This document shows positions 17,339-26,268 of a stretch of DNA of 64,000 nucleotides, in pieces. The notes under the pieces were generated by a model. It was not told the origin of the DNA. It ran no database searches and saw nothing but the letters and a program-made list of their open reading frames with translations. Position 1 is the stretch's first letter; each line of letters begins with the position of its first letter. Source of the DNA: Halalkalibaculum roseum (GTDB taxonomy: Bacteria; Bacteroidota; Rhodothermia; Balneolales; Balneolaceae). The stretch lies in NCBI RefSeq assembly GCF_011059145.1, contig NZ_JAALLT010000001.1, positions 837,121 through 901,120 of the forward strand. The letters are read 5' to 3'. A program made the translations under genes and the position numbers.

Positions 17339-17797
17339 ATGATAAACTGGAAACAAGTACAGCAATACGCCTCAAAAGGTAATCCGGAGCCGCCACGACG
17401 GGTTGAAAAGTCGGACGAAGAGTGGAAGAAAGAGCTTACCGACGAGCAATTTTACGTGACTCGCAAGCACGGCACCGAACGTCCGGGTACCGGTGAATAC
17501 TGCGAGGCACATCAACCTGGACTCTACGCTTGTATCTGCTGCGAAACCGAACTCTTTGACTCTACCGATAAGTTTGAGTCCGGATCCGGATGGCCGAGTT
17601 TTACCGAACCGGTGAAGGATAATGTGATCAAATACGTAGAAGACCGCAGCCATGGTATGCACCGAATTGAAGTGCTCTGTAATGTCTGCGATGCTCATCT
17701 GGGTCACGTCTTTCCGGACGGGCCTCAACCTACCGGCTTGCGTTATTGTGTTAATTCTGCCTCTTTGAAACTGGTCGAGGAGAAGTCGAAAGCCTAG
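17339..17797 (+). CDS. msrB: Peptide-methionine (R)-S-oxide reductase
   Basis: About 152 residues from the ATG at 17339; a GTG at 17318 is in frame, but its first residues look like leader sequence. It repairs R-form methionine sulfoxide in proteins. Visible motifs are the two zinc CxxC pairs (CICC and CNVC), GSGWPSF, and the catalytic RYCVNSASL. No signal peptide, so it is cytoplasmic. A perfect 8-bp inverted repeat (CCACTAAG at 17294 and CTTAGTGG at 17314) lies directly upstream between the tRNA and the gene. Confidence 0.95.
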   Translation: MINWKQVQQYASKGNPEPPRRVEKSDEEWKKELTDEQFYVTRKHGTERPGTGEYCEAHQPGLYACICCETELFDSTDKFESGSGWPSFTEPVKDNVIKYVEDRSHGMHRIEVLCNVCDAHLGHVFPDGPQPTGLRYCVNSASLKLVEEKSKA

Positions 17798-17955
17798 TGC
17801 AGATTTCTATGTATCTGCCGCAGCAGAGCGAAGGGAGGAGAGAAACATAATTGAATTAGCGTAAGGCGAGATAGCAATTCTCTGATCCGGAAAAATTTAG
17901 ATTTTTTATAACTGCTCGATAGCTTTAGAGACAAATAGGGGAGCTATTTTTAAAT

Positions 17956-19221
17956 TTATGCCATTTCTGGATCATTAACTACTATTTTGACCGGCCATTT
18001 AATCCGGAAGGTAGTACCCTTGTCGACTTCTGATTCAACTGATATACTTGCACCGCAGATTTCGCAAAGCTTTTTGACGATTAGCATTCCCAGACCGTAA
18101 CTGCTCTCATTTTCAGTACCGCTTCGACCCCCATCGCTCTTTTCCTTGAATAACTGATTCAATTGTTCTTCAGACATACCAATGCCATTATCCTTCACCA
18201 TCGTCATCACTATTCCACTCTCTTCAGCAGTCTTATTTGCCTTAAATCGACATGATATGGAAACCTTTCCGCCTCGTGGGGTAAATTTAATTGCGTTGGT
18301 AATGATATTGGAGAGTACCCGTATGCATTTCTTTCGGTCAATCTGAAGGTCAGGAATTTCTTCCTTAAAAGAGCACTTTAAACTGATATTCTTACTTTGC
18401 GCGGAAAATCGGAAGATTCGATCGATCTCTTCCAGCACATTGCTGATATCTGTCGGTTCCGGTTCATGTTTTAACTTCCCAAATTCGGCAAGTTCCACAT
18501 CCAGCAAATCATTGATTAAATACTGTATTTGACCGGCACTTTCCTGTATGATCTGTGCAATTTCTGACAATTCCTCTTTGTTGATATCAGCTTCTTCCAG
18601 AAACTCGCCGGCGCCCATTATACCTGTTAGCGGACTGCGGATATCATGACCAACTACTTTGATCAGTTTGTTTTTGAAACTGTTCATTTGCTCAAGACTC
18701 TTTTCTCTTTTTCGCAGCTTGAGTCGGGCCATGACTTCACTTGCCAGTAGTTTCAGATCTTTGATATTCTGCTCAGTCAGGGATCTTGGTTGGTAATCCA
18801 TGATACAAAGGCTGCCAATGGCGTGGCCATTATCAGATAATAACGGTACACCTGCATAATACCGCAACTTAGGTTCATTTTTCACATACGGCATATCTTG
18901 AAATCGCGGGTCCTTGCTCAGGTCTTTGATTTCAAAAAGTTCATCCTTCAGAATGGTATACTGACAGATACTTTGGGATCTGGGAGTAATATCTATGGTT
19001 ATACCTGTGCAGGATTTTGTAAATTGGTTTTCGCTACTGATAAAGTTGATCATTGATATCGGTAAATCACAAAGCCGCGATGCAAGGTTTGTCAATGCAT
19101 CAAATTCGTCTTCCGGCAAGGTATTTACGATATCGTAGCTCATTAATTCACTAACACGCTCCTCCTCAAATTCAGGTATAGGAGCCCGTGCAGTGACAGG
19201 GACGGCGTGTCCTTGTGCCAT
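17956..19221 (-). CDS. GAF-domain sensor histidine kinase
   Basis: A 421-residue soluble kinase without membrane segments. A GAF domain spans ~40-165 (ISMINFISSENQF; YYAGVPLLSDNGHAIGSLCIMD). HisKA has the phospho-acceptor H192 in VGHDIRSPLTG, and the HATPase domain shows N305/N309, DNGIGM (344-349) and YGLGML (375-380). It senses an intracellular ligand or redox/light cue through GAF and phosphorylates a response regulator. It is divergent (about 100 bp apart) from a stand-alone receiver protein, its probable partner. Confidence 0.9.
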   Translation of the reverse strand: MAQGHAVPVTARAPIPEFEEERVSELMSYDIVNTLPEDEFDALTNLASRLCDLPISMINFISSENQFTKSCTGITIDITPRSQSICQYTILKDELFEIKDLSKDPRFQDMPYVKNEPKLRYYAGVPLLSDNGHAIGSLCIMDYQPRSLTEQNIKDLKLLASEVMARLKLRKREKSLEQMNSFKNKLIKVVGHDIRSPLTGIMGAGEFLEEADINKEELSEIAQIIQESAGQIQYLINDLLDVELAEFGKLKHEPEPTDISNVLEEIDRIFRFSAQSKNISLKCSFKEEIPDLQIDRKKCIRVLSNIITNAIKFTPRGGKVSISCRFKANKTAEESGIVMTMVKDNGIGMSEEQLNQLFKEKSDGGRSGTENESSYGLGMLIVKKLCEICGASISVESEVDKGTTFRIKWPVKIVVNDPEMA

Positions 19222-19320
19222 GGGAATAATAATTGTAGATGATTTTAGACTATTTGAGTATATGTTAATATTTTAGAGTTACTATCCAAAAAAAAATATA
19301 ACGGTTCTAATATATCATCG

Positions 19321-19689
19321 GTGGAAGATCCTCTAGTACTACTGGTCGAAGATAGTCAGGCAATTTATAGGTTAGTGTCATATAAATTGAAAAAAAGCGG
19401 TTTTCGCTTTGAATACCGGGATAACGGAAAAGAGGGACTGGAAGCTGTTAAAGAACTCAAACCGGATCTGGTGGTGCTTGACGTCATGCTGCCCAGCATG
19501 AACGGTTTCGAAATTTTACGCCAGATACGAAGCGACGAGGAGTTAAAGGACACCAAGGTGATCATGCTCACCAGTAAAAATCGTGCAGAGGATTTGGAAA
19601 AAGGGTTTAGTCTTAAAGTGGATGACTATATGGACAAACCGTTCAAACCCACAGAGCTGGTGCTGCGGATTAACAAAGTTCTTAATTAG
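19321..19689 (+). CDS. Stand-alone response-regulator receiver protein
   Basis: A 122-residue REC domain with a GTG start and no output domain. It has the acidic pair E10/D11, phospho-acceptor D54 in VVLDVMLPS, T84 and K106 in MDKPFKP. Without a DNA-binding part, it should act by protein contact. It is the first gene of a run with a HEAT-repeat membrane protein (2 bp on) and a membrane glycosyltransferase, and it faces a histidine kinase on the other strand. Control of that glycosyltransferase is the natural inference. Confidence 0.9.
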   Translation: MEDPLVLLVEDSQAIYRLVSYKLKKSGFRFEYRDNGKEGLEAVKELKPDLVVLDVMLPSMNGFEILRQIRSDEELKDTKVIMLTSKNRAEDLEKGFSLKVDDYMDKPFKPTELVLRINKVLN

Positions 19690-19691
19690 CA

Positions 19692-20834
19692 TTGCATATC
19701 CCTCTAGCTATATACGTTAATTATTCCTCTGTTTTCACTTACCAGGTAACTCCTTTTGATTCGTCCGTGAAATTGCTCTGGATAATTACGGTGATTTTGG
19801 CAGCTCTTACACTGTTACTTTTTATTAGTTCCATCGTTGCACGGACCCGCCACTGGACGCATGAACAGCTGGTAAAAACCTACCAAAACAGGCATTTTCC
19901 GTTGATTTTGGAGTACCTGGATGGAGAACGGACAGAAGAAGAAATTGAAAATTCGTTTCGCGGAGAAGGGATTGAGTTTTCTGTTTTTGAAGATATCATT
20001 TTTGAGATGCTGGAGAACCTGGAGGGAGAGGATGCCCAAAAATTGCGACAACTTCTCTACCTTTCTCCGATTTTCAATTACCATTTTCAGCAGTTGAACT
20101 CTTCCGACAACGTCGAACTTATTAAGGCCTGCAATTATTTCAGTTATGTTAGGCTCGTTAACTATAAGGTCATAAAGAAACTGCAGGCTCTGTTGTCTTC
20201 TGAAAATAAGATGCTGGTCTTCTCGGCAGCTTCCGCACTAATGGCCAGTAAAGAAGTAGGGATCAGGAAGGAGGCACTACGCGTAGTTGCCGGAAAGGAA
20301 CACTATTCACGCATGGCGCTGCTTGAAATGGTATATAATTTCCATGACAATGATGAGGAACAGTTGCAGGAGGAGGGAAGAGCTCTGCTCGATCTTATTG
20401 AAGATGAAAACATACCTCCGAAAAGTGCCGCAGTAATTATTGAAGGCGCATCTGAAATTGGTTATCAAAACCTGCTTTCCTTTTTGCTGGGGAAGCTCAA
20501 TTCAACTGCTAAGAGATGGAGACATCCTGATGTTCTCAAAGCACTGATAAAAGCCCAGGGCGATTACTATAACTCCGAAGCACTTCCACTGATTAAGAAG
20601 TTTGTCGATCATACCGATTCCGATATCAGAAAATCTATTGCTTACGCACTTGGGAAGTTCGGTAATTCGGAAAGTCTGGAATTACTCTATAAACTTTTGC
20701 ATGACAGTGTTTATGAGGTTAAGGTAGTGGCAGCCAAAAGTCTATATGAAAACGGCGAAGACGGACAGGCCTGGCTGCAGACCTCATATGAGGAGGAACA
20801 CCTCAATATTAAATCGATTGTGAATACCCTTTAG
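19692..20834 (+). CDS. Membrane-anchored HEAT-repeat protein
   Basis: A 380-residue protein with a single N-terminal membrane segment (about 27-48, LLWIITVILAALTLLLFISS) and a helical C-terminal part. At least five HEAT-like repeats can be seen towards the end (ADSAKSL-like repeats such as DIRKSIAYALGKFGNSESLELL and VYEVKVVAAKSLYENG). The start is a TTG two bases after the receiver gene, without a clear ribosome site, so the true start may be a few codons later. HEAT arrays are scaffolds. Here it may couple the receiver to the glycosyltransferase encoded 18 bp downstream (inference). Confidence 0.75.
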   Translation: MHIPLAIYVNYSSVFTYQVTPFDSSVKLLWIITVILAALTLLLFISSIVARTRHWTHEQLVKTYQNRHFPLILEYLDGERTEEEIENSFRGEGIEFSVFEDIIFEMLENLEGEDAQKLRQLLYLSPIFNYHFQQLNSSDNVELIKACNYFSYVRLVNYKVIKKLQALLSSENKMLVFSAASALMASKEVGIRKEALRVVAGKEHYSRMALLEMVYNFHDNDEEQLQEEGRALLDLIEDENIPPKSAAVIIEGASEIGYQNLLSFLLGKLNSTAKRWRHPDVLKALIKAQGDYYNSEALPLIKKFVDHTDSDIRKSIAYALGKFGNSESLELLYKLLHDSVYEVKVVAAKSLYENGEDGQAWLQTSYEEEHLNIKSIVNTL

Positions 20835-20852
20835 CTGCTTCATTTTCACCCT

Positions 20853-22496
20853 ATGCCGGATATATCTTTTTATATACAGGAATTTGTAAACCTGTTGGAG
20901 CCGTTCAACTGGTTTTTCATTTCGTATTTCCTGTTTGTCAATCTGATCTATATAGGTCTGGTCTGGGTTTCTTATTTTTATATTCAGTCGCAGCAGAACT
21001 ACAGCCATGTTTATAAGCTCACCGGCCTGTTCCGATCCGAACTTTACAAGCCGGTCAGTATTCTTTCCCCGGCTTATAATGAGGAAGCCAATATTATTTC
21101 GTCGGTAGAAGCGCTGCTTCAGATAAAATTTCCCGATTTTGAAGTGATCGTAATCAATGATGGCAGCACGGACAGTACCCTCGAAAAGCTGAAAGACCAT
21201 TTTGAACTCTATCCCATTGATAGACCCGCCAACCTGCCGATTGATCACAAGCCTATCCGCAATGTCTACAAATCTAACCGGTATACCGAACTGCTGGTCA
21301 TCGATAAAGAGAACGGCAGGAAAGCGGATGCTTTGAATGCGGGGGTCAATATGAGTTCCAAAGAACTGATATGTGCCATTGATGCCGACTCTATTCTTGA
21401 TCCGGATGTATTGATGAAGCTGTTGCGTGCCTTTGTTGAAAATGAAAATGTGGTTGCTGTTGGCGGTATTGTTCGGGTTGCAAACGGTTGCAAAATTGAG
21501 GACTACATTGTCAAGGAGGTGGGTATGCCCAAATCATTTCTGGGCAGAATACAGGCTGTGGAGTATCTCAGGGCTTTTCTGTTCGGTAGGGTAGGATGGG
21601 ATTATTTCAATAGTCTGCTGATCATCTCGGGAGCCTTTGGAGTTTTTGACAGGGAGGCGGTATTGAAGGTTGGCGGCTACCTGCATGATACCGTGGGAGA
21701 AGACATGGAATTGGTCGTCAGGCTTCACAGGCACTTCAGAGAAGAAAAAGAGTCGTATAATATTCGTTTTCTGCCGGAGCCGGTTTGCTGGACTGAAGTG
21801 CCCACCGACTGGGAGGTACTGGGCAAGCAGCGGAATCGTTGGCAAAGAGGATTGGCTGACAGCCTGTGGCGTCACAGAAAAATGTTATTTAATCCGAGGT
21901 ATGGTCGCCTGGGTCTGCTTGCCATGCCTTATTTTGTTTTTGTTGAGATGTTCGGACCTATCGTTGAGCTTTTAGGCTTTACCTACTTCTTCGCCATCCT
22001 TGCCCTGGGTAATCTAGATTCGACTTTCGTCCTGCTTTTCTTTACCGTGGCAGTTATGCTGGGGATGGTACTGTCGGTATCGGCTGTTCTGTGTGAAGAA
22101 TTTACCTATCGCCGGTATTCCTCCATCAAAGATGTGGCCACTTTAACCCTGTATGCCTTTATTGAAAACATAGGGTACCGGCAGATTCACACCTGGTGGC
22201 GTTTCAAGGGACTCATAGATTTTTTCAAGGGCAAAAAGGAGTGGGGCGAGATGATTCGCAAAGGCTTTGCGGATGAGGCTACAGGGAGTGAGGAAAAGGA
22301 AAGCGCGGAAACTACCGAGAAGAGAAAAACTAATAAAGAAGAAAGTCCATCGCTGCTTCAGAAAATGAAGCCGCTTCGGTACTGGTCGGTTATAGCGTTG
22401 GTCACTTTTCTGCTTGGGTATCTGGTGGTGGAAGTTCTGACTGCTCATCAGTTACTTCCCGACTTTACGCAAATCTGGGATCAGATGATCTCGTAG
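20853..22496 (+). CDS. Processive membrane glycosyltransferase, GT2 family
   Basis: A 547-residue enzyme with membrane segments near 20-43, several between 345 and 420, and 510-535. The GT2 catalytic domain has D103 in INDGSTDST, DAD (177-179), ED at 283-284, and QRNRW (326-330). The last two are typical of processive enzymes such as PgaC/hyaluronan or cellulose synthases. It probably polymerises and exports an extracellular polysaccharide from a UDP-sugar. It is the third gene of the receiver/HEAT run, and its 3' end overlaps the convergent OsmC gene by 16 bp. Confidence 0.85.
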   Translation: MPDISFYIQEFVNLLEPFNWFFISYFLFVNLIYIGLVWVSYFYIQSQQNYSHVYKLTGLFRSELYKPVSILSPAYNEEANIISSVEALLQIKFPDFEVIVINDGSTDSTLEKLKDHFELYPIDRPANLPIDHKPIRNVYKSNRYTELLVIDKENGRKADALNAGVNMSSKELICAIDADSILDPDVLMKLLRAFVENENVVAVGGIVRVANGCKIEDYIVKEVGMPKSFLGRIQAVEYLRAFLFGRVGWDYFNSLLIISGAFGVFDREAVLKVGGYLHDTVGEDMELVVRLHRHFREEKESYNIRFLPEPVCWTEVPTDWEVLGKQRNRWQRGLADSLWRHRKMLFNPRYGRLGLLAMPYFVFVEMFGPIVELLGFTYFFAILALGNLDSTFVLLFFTVAVMLGMVLSVSAVLCEEFTYRRYSSIKDVATLTLYAFIENIGYRQIHTWWRFKGLIDFFKGKKEWGEMIRKGFADEATGSEEKESAETTEKRKTNKEESPSLLQKMKPLRYWSVIALVTFLLGYLVVEVLTAHQLLPDFTQIWDQMIS

Positions 22497-22894
22497 CTGT
22501 GGGTAATTTTGGATCCTTTTTCCAAAGCCTTGGAAACCGAGCAGTATTTGTTCATGGAAAGATCTATGGCACGTTCTACTTTCTTTGGATCCAGATCACC
22601 GGTGAAAATAAATTTAAGGTGAATGGTTTCGAATTCTGAGTAGGTATCCTTCTTTTGTTTATCACCGTTGACTTCCACACGCAGATCCTTGAGGTCCTGC
22701 TTCTGCTTTTCCAGAATACCTATGATATCGATAGCACTGCAACCGCCGACTCCTGCCAGCAGAAGCTGCATAGGACTGAAACCTCCCTCTAATCCTCCGA
22801 TTTGGGTATTACCATCCATCCGAATAAGTCCCCCTTCCTCGTTTTCAGCTTCCATGTGTAGATCTTTGTCCAGTTTTTGTACGGTAACTTTCAT
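22481..22894 (-). CDS. OsmC-family protein
   Basis: A 137-residue OsmC/YhfA-type protein. It has the GVGGCSAIDIIGILEKQ helix with the first redox cysteine, and the second cysteine in KYCSVSKALEKG. Many family members reduce organic peroxides, but the YhfA-like subgroup is uncharacterised. Cytoplasmic. Its 3' end lies in the last 16 bases of the glycosyltransferase gene on the opposite strand. Confidence 0.85.
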   Translation of the reverse strand: MKVTVQKLDKDLHMEAENEEGGLIRMDGNTQIGGLEGGFSPMQLLLAGVGGCSAIDIIGILEKQKQDLKDLRVEVNGDKQKKDTYSEFETIHLKFIFTGDLDPKKVERAIDLSMNKYCSVSKALEKGSKITHSYEII

Positions 22895-23008
22895 CTTCTA
22901 GATTAATTTATTTGGTATAATAATGGAGCTGAATTTAATAAAAGTTAGGGAAATGTGAGATGCGGAATGGGAAATGTGAAACGAGATGAACAAATCTTTC
23001 GGATTTCG

Positions 23009-23059
23009 GGAATTCGAATTTCGAATTTATATATCCTTCTCACTTCTCACTTCTCACTT
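23009..23059. repeat. Mosaic intergenic repeat (TTCGAA and TTCTCAC words)
   Basis: In the gap between OsmC and proC, GGAATTCGAATTTCGAATTT (23009-23028) is followed by tandem ACTTCTC units at 23036-23059. Related TTCGAA and GTGAG words occur at 54571-54622 and 63864-63918. Confidence 0.45.
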
Positions 23060-23073
23060 TTGCCTATTCATTC

Positions 23074-23910
23074 CTAGCTACTGCCTTCTCCCTTCTCTAT
23101 ACTGTAAAGTTTCGCGGCCTTCTCAGCAGATACGAGAATACCTTTAATCATAGCAGAACTGAATCCCTGGTGCTCCATCTGGTTTAGTCCCGAGATGGTA
23201 CATCCCCGCGGAGTCGTAACACGGTCGATTTCAAATTCAGGATGATTTTCCATATCGGACAACAGCGAGGCGGCACCTTTGGCGGTTTGGGCCGCAATCT
23301 GTAGGGCTTCGTGAGCATGGAATCCAATTTCTATTCCACCTTGGGAAGCGGCGCGTATAGCCCGCAAAAAGAAAGCAATACCGCAGGCTCCCAAGGCTGT
23401 AGCTGAAGTCATCAGTTCTTCGTGGATTAGCAGGGTCTGCCCGACCGTATCGAATATTTTCTTGGTAGCACTTACGGCTTTGTTTTGTTCCTCTTCGGAA
23501 GCGATACAAGTCATGGATTCCCGAATGGCAATAGCAGTATTCGGCATTGCCCGAACAATGGGTACGTCTTTTTGAACTTGATTTCTGATTCTTTGAATAT
23601 CAACACCGGAGACTACCGATATCAGAATATGCCTGTTTTCGTCCAAATCGTTTTTAATTTCCTTGAGTAATGCATCTATTTGCCGGGGTTCAACTGCAAT
23701 GAGAATGATATCTGCATTGTTAACTGCCCGGCCATTATCTGAATGAGTGTTAAACCCTTTTTCCGCAAAGGGTTCTAAAAGTTCCGTTTTCCTTCGAGTC
23801 AGAGTAATATTTCCGGCATTAAAATGATCAGATAGGGCCAGCCCGCTTGCAATGGCTGTTCCAATATTTCCCGCACCCAAAATGGCTATTTTTTGATTAG
23901 CTTGTGACAT
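23074..23910 (-). CDS. proC: Pyrroline-5-carboxylate reductase
   Basis: A 278-residue enzyme for the last step of proline synthesis (P5C + NADPH to proline). The Rossmann motif IAILGAGNIGTAIASGL is at the N-terminus. The conserved C-terminal dimer helix contains AQTAKGAASLL, then RVTTPRGCTISGLNQME, the family signature. It is a single gene, divergent from the OPT transporter. Confidence 0.92.
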   Translation of the reverse strand: MSQANQKIAILGAGNIGTAIASGLALSDHFNAGNITLTRRKTELLEPFAEKGFNTHSDNGRAVNNADIILIAVEPRQIDALLKEIKNDLDENRHILISVVSGVDIQRIRNQVQKDVPIVRAMPNTAIAIRESMTCIASEEEQNKAVSATKKIFDTVGQTLLIHEELMTSATALGACGIAFFLRAIRAASQGGIEIGFHAHEALQIAAQTAKGAASLLSDMENHPEFEIDRVTTPRGCTISGLNQMEHQGFSSAMIKGILVSAEKAAKLYSIEKGEGSS

Positions 23911-24063
23911 GATCGTTAAGGATTTAAGTAATTTTCTAGCCCAATTAGCCTTTTACAATATAGACTAAATGAAGCATTTTGAAAGCTGATGATATCGAGA
24001 ACTTGGATTACTCAGCACTTCTTATAACTTAGATCTAACTTTTAACTAGAAACAGGACACTAC

Positions 24064-26112
24064 GTGAGTAATCCCGAAAATAGATTTTCGCCTTATATCG
24101 GTGCAGCCGATGACCTCCCGCAACTGACGTTTAAAGCACTTGTTCTGGGTTTTCTCCTGGCAGCTATAATGGCAGGGGCCAATGCCTATCTTGGTTTAAA
24201 AGTGGGAATGACTGTCTCTGCGTCGATCCCTGCAGCGGTTATTTCTATGGCTCTGCTAAAGTTTTTTAAGGAGTCTAATATCCTCGAAAACAATATTGTT
24301 CAGACAGCTGCTTCAGCTGGCGAATCGCTTGCGGCGGGTGTCATATTTACGCTGCCGGCACTGATCTTATTAAATTACTGGAATGATTTTCCATTTATCG
24401 ACACCATGAGCATCGCCATGTTCGGAGGGATATTGGGGGTCTTATTTACAATTCCCTTACGAAGAGCTCTCATCATTGAAACGGACCTGAAGTTTCCTGA
24501 AGGTGTCGCTACGGGAGAGGTGTTAAAAGCCGGAACGGAAGGTGGAAAAGGCGTCAAAATGATTGCTATAGCTGCATTGGCTGCCGGTCTGTATAAACTG
24601 TCTCAAACAGGTTTCAAGGTGTTCTCCAGTGTCCTCGGCGGTGCCAAAAAGGTAGGAGATTCCATTTTTGGGTATGGTACTGACTTGTCTGTTGCCTTAT
24701 TGGCGGTAGGCTATATTGTCGGTTTAAATATAGCCGTGCTTGTTTTTGCCGGCGGACTAATTTCCTGGCTCTTTGGTATTCCTATTTACATGGCTCTGGC
24801 CGATCCTGCTGAGGTAGCTGCTATTATCGGGAACAGTGCAGGTTATGATGCAGCTCTGGAAATATGGAGTCAGAAAATACGGTATATGGGAGTTGGCTCT
24901 ATGGTGGTGGGAGGTATATGGGCGCTAATATCTCTGGCTAAACCGCTGGTAGATGGCATAAAATCTTCGATGGATGCTATTAAGAAAAAAAATACGGGGG
25001 CTGGAAATGAGGTTTTAAGAACGGAAAAAGATATACCCATAAATTATGTGATGTATGGTGTCATCGCTTTGTCCATTCCCATTTTTATGGTCTTTGTGAG
25101 TGTAATTGATACACAGCATCTTCCGGTATCAAGCGGTTTGTACTGGACAACCATGGTCTTCGGTACGGTATTTTCCCTGGTTGCCGGTTTTTTGTTCTCA
25201 TCCGTAGCCGGTTACATGGCCGGACTTGTGGGATCCTCCAACAACCCCATATCCGGAGTAACCATTGCCACGATTCTTGCAACCTCACTTCTGCTGCTTG
25301 CCATTCTGGGAAGTCAATTGAATTTCCAAATGGATACCGACCGTGCCACAGCTGCTGCAGCTGCTGCAATTATCGTAGGTGCTATGGTTGCCTGTGCTGC
25401 GGCCATTGCCGGTGATAATATGCAGGATTTAAAAGCAGGACAGTTGGTTGGGGCGACACCCTATAAACAGCAAATAATGCAGATAATCGGAGTAATAGCG
25501 GCGGCACTGGTTATTGCACCTATTCTCGGCTTGCTTTTTAATGCTTACGGTCTTGGAGGGGTTTTCCCAAGGGAAGGTATGGACCCGACCGAGATGCTCG
25601 CTGCACCGCAGGCTACGCTCATGCAATCGGTAGCTGAAGGGGTATTTGCAAGAGACCTGGAGTGGAATATGATTATTATCGGCTGTCTCATTGCCGTTGG
25701 CATTATCATTTTTGATAAAATATTGGAAGCGCGGGAGTCTGAATTCAGGGCACCCGTTCTGGCGGTAGCAGTAGGTATTTATCTGCCACTGGAACTTACG
25801 GTCCCGATTTTTGTGGGCGGGATGGTTGCCTGGCTTGCAACGCGCAACACCATGCGGCGCGCTGAAAGGGAGGGGAAAGATCCGGAAGCTGCTGCAACAA
25901 AAACAGAGCGTAACGGACTCCTGTTTTCTTCGGGACTCATTACCGGTGAGGCACTGGTCGGAATTATCCTGGCTATACCCTTCGCTTACTTTGAGTCGAC
26001 CAGCGTATTGAACCTGGTGCCGGATACCTTTGGCCCTTATGCCAACTGGCTGGGTGCAATGGCTGCTGTCGGATTTGTAATCTGGCTCTACCGGGTTGCT
26101 ATTAAAAGGTAA
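24064..26112 (+). CDS. OPT-family oligopeptide transporter
   Basis: A 682-residue integral membrane protein with about 14-16 hydrophobic segments. Its start is a GTG codon. The N-terminal segments (LTFKALVLGFLLAAIMAGAN) and the loop with PEGVATGEVLKAGTEGG match OPT superfamily proteins of bacteria, which import small peptides or metal chelates. A short cytoplasmic region with RRAEREGKDPEA is near the C-terminus. No partner genes. The substrate is unknown. Confidence 0.9.
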   Translation: MSNPENRFSPYIGAADDLPQLTFKALVLGFLLAAIMAGANAYLGLKVGMTVSASIPAAVISMALLKFFKESNILENNIVQTAASAGESLAAGVIFTLPALILLNYWNDFPFIDTMSIAMFGGILGVLFTIPLRRALIIETDLKFPEGVATGEVLKAGTEGGKGVKMIAIAALAAGLYKLSQTGFKVFSSVLGGAKKVGDSIFGYGTDLSVALLAVGYIVGLNIAVLVFAGGLISWLFGIPIYMALADPAEVAAIIGNSAGYDAALEIWSQKIRYMGVGSMVVGGIWALISLAKPLVDGIKSSMDAIKKKNTGAGNEVLRTEKDIPINYVMYGVIALSIPIFMVFVSVIDTQHLPVSSGLYWTTMVFGTVFSLVAGFLFSSVAGYMAGLVGSSNNPISGVTIATILATSLLLLAILGSQLNFQMDTDRATAAAAAAIIVGAMVACAAAIAGDNMQDLKAGQLVGATPYKQQIMQIIGVIAAALVIAPILGLLFNAYGLGGVFPREGMDPTEMLAAPQATLMQSVAEGVFARDLEWNMIIIGCLIAVGIIIFDKILEARESEFRAPVLAVAVGIYLPLELTVPIFVGGMVAWLATRNTMRRAEREGKDPEAAATKTERNGLLFSSGLITGEALVGIILAIPFAYFESTSVLNLVPDTFGPYANWLGAMAAVGFVIWLYRVAIKR

Positions 26113-26117
26113 GAGTT

Positions 26118-26133
26118 TAATACGGCCGTATTA
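26118..26133. other. Perfect 16-bp palindrome after the OPT gene
   Basis: TAATACGG-CCGTATTA begins 5 bp after the transporter stop and is followed by AAGGTTTTT. With no loop it is a poor terminator. It may be a weak terminator or a protein-binding site. Confidence 0.35.
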
Positions 26134-26268
26134 CAAGGTTTTTCCGCAATTGTAATGTTGGGAACATTAATTCAAAATAAGTTCAGTGTCAGCATTTTTC
26201 ACATATATTTCCAAGCGTGGATGATTGTAATAGTGTTGGTTTGATCTAAACAATAAATAGGAGTGAAT

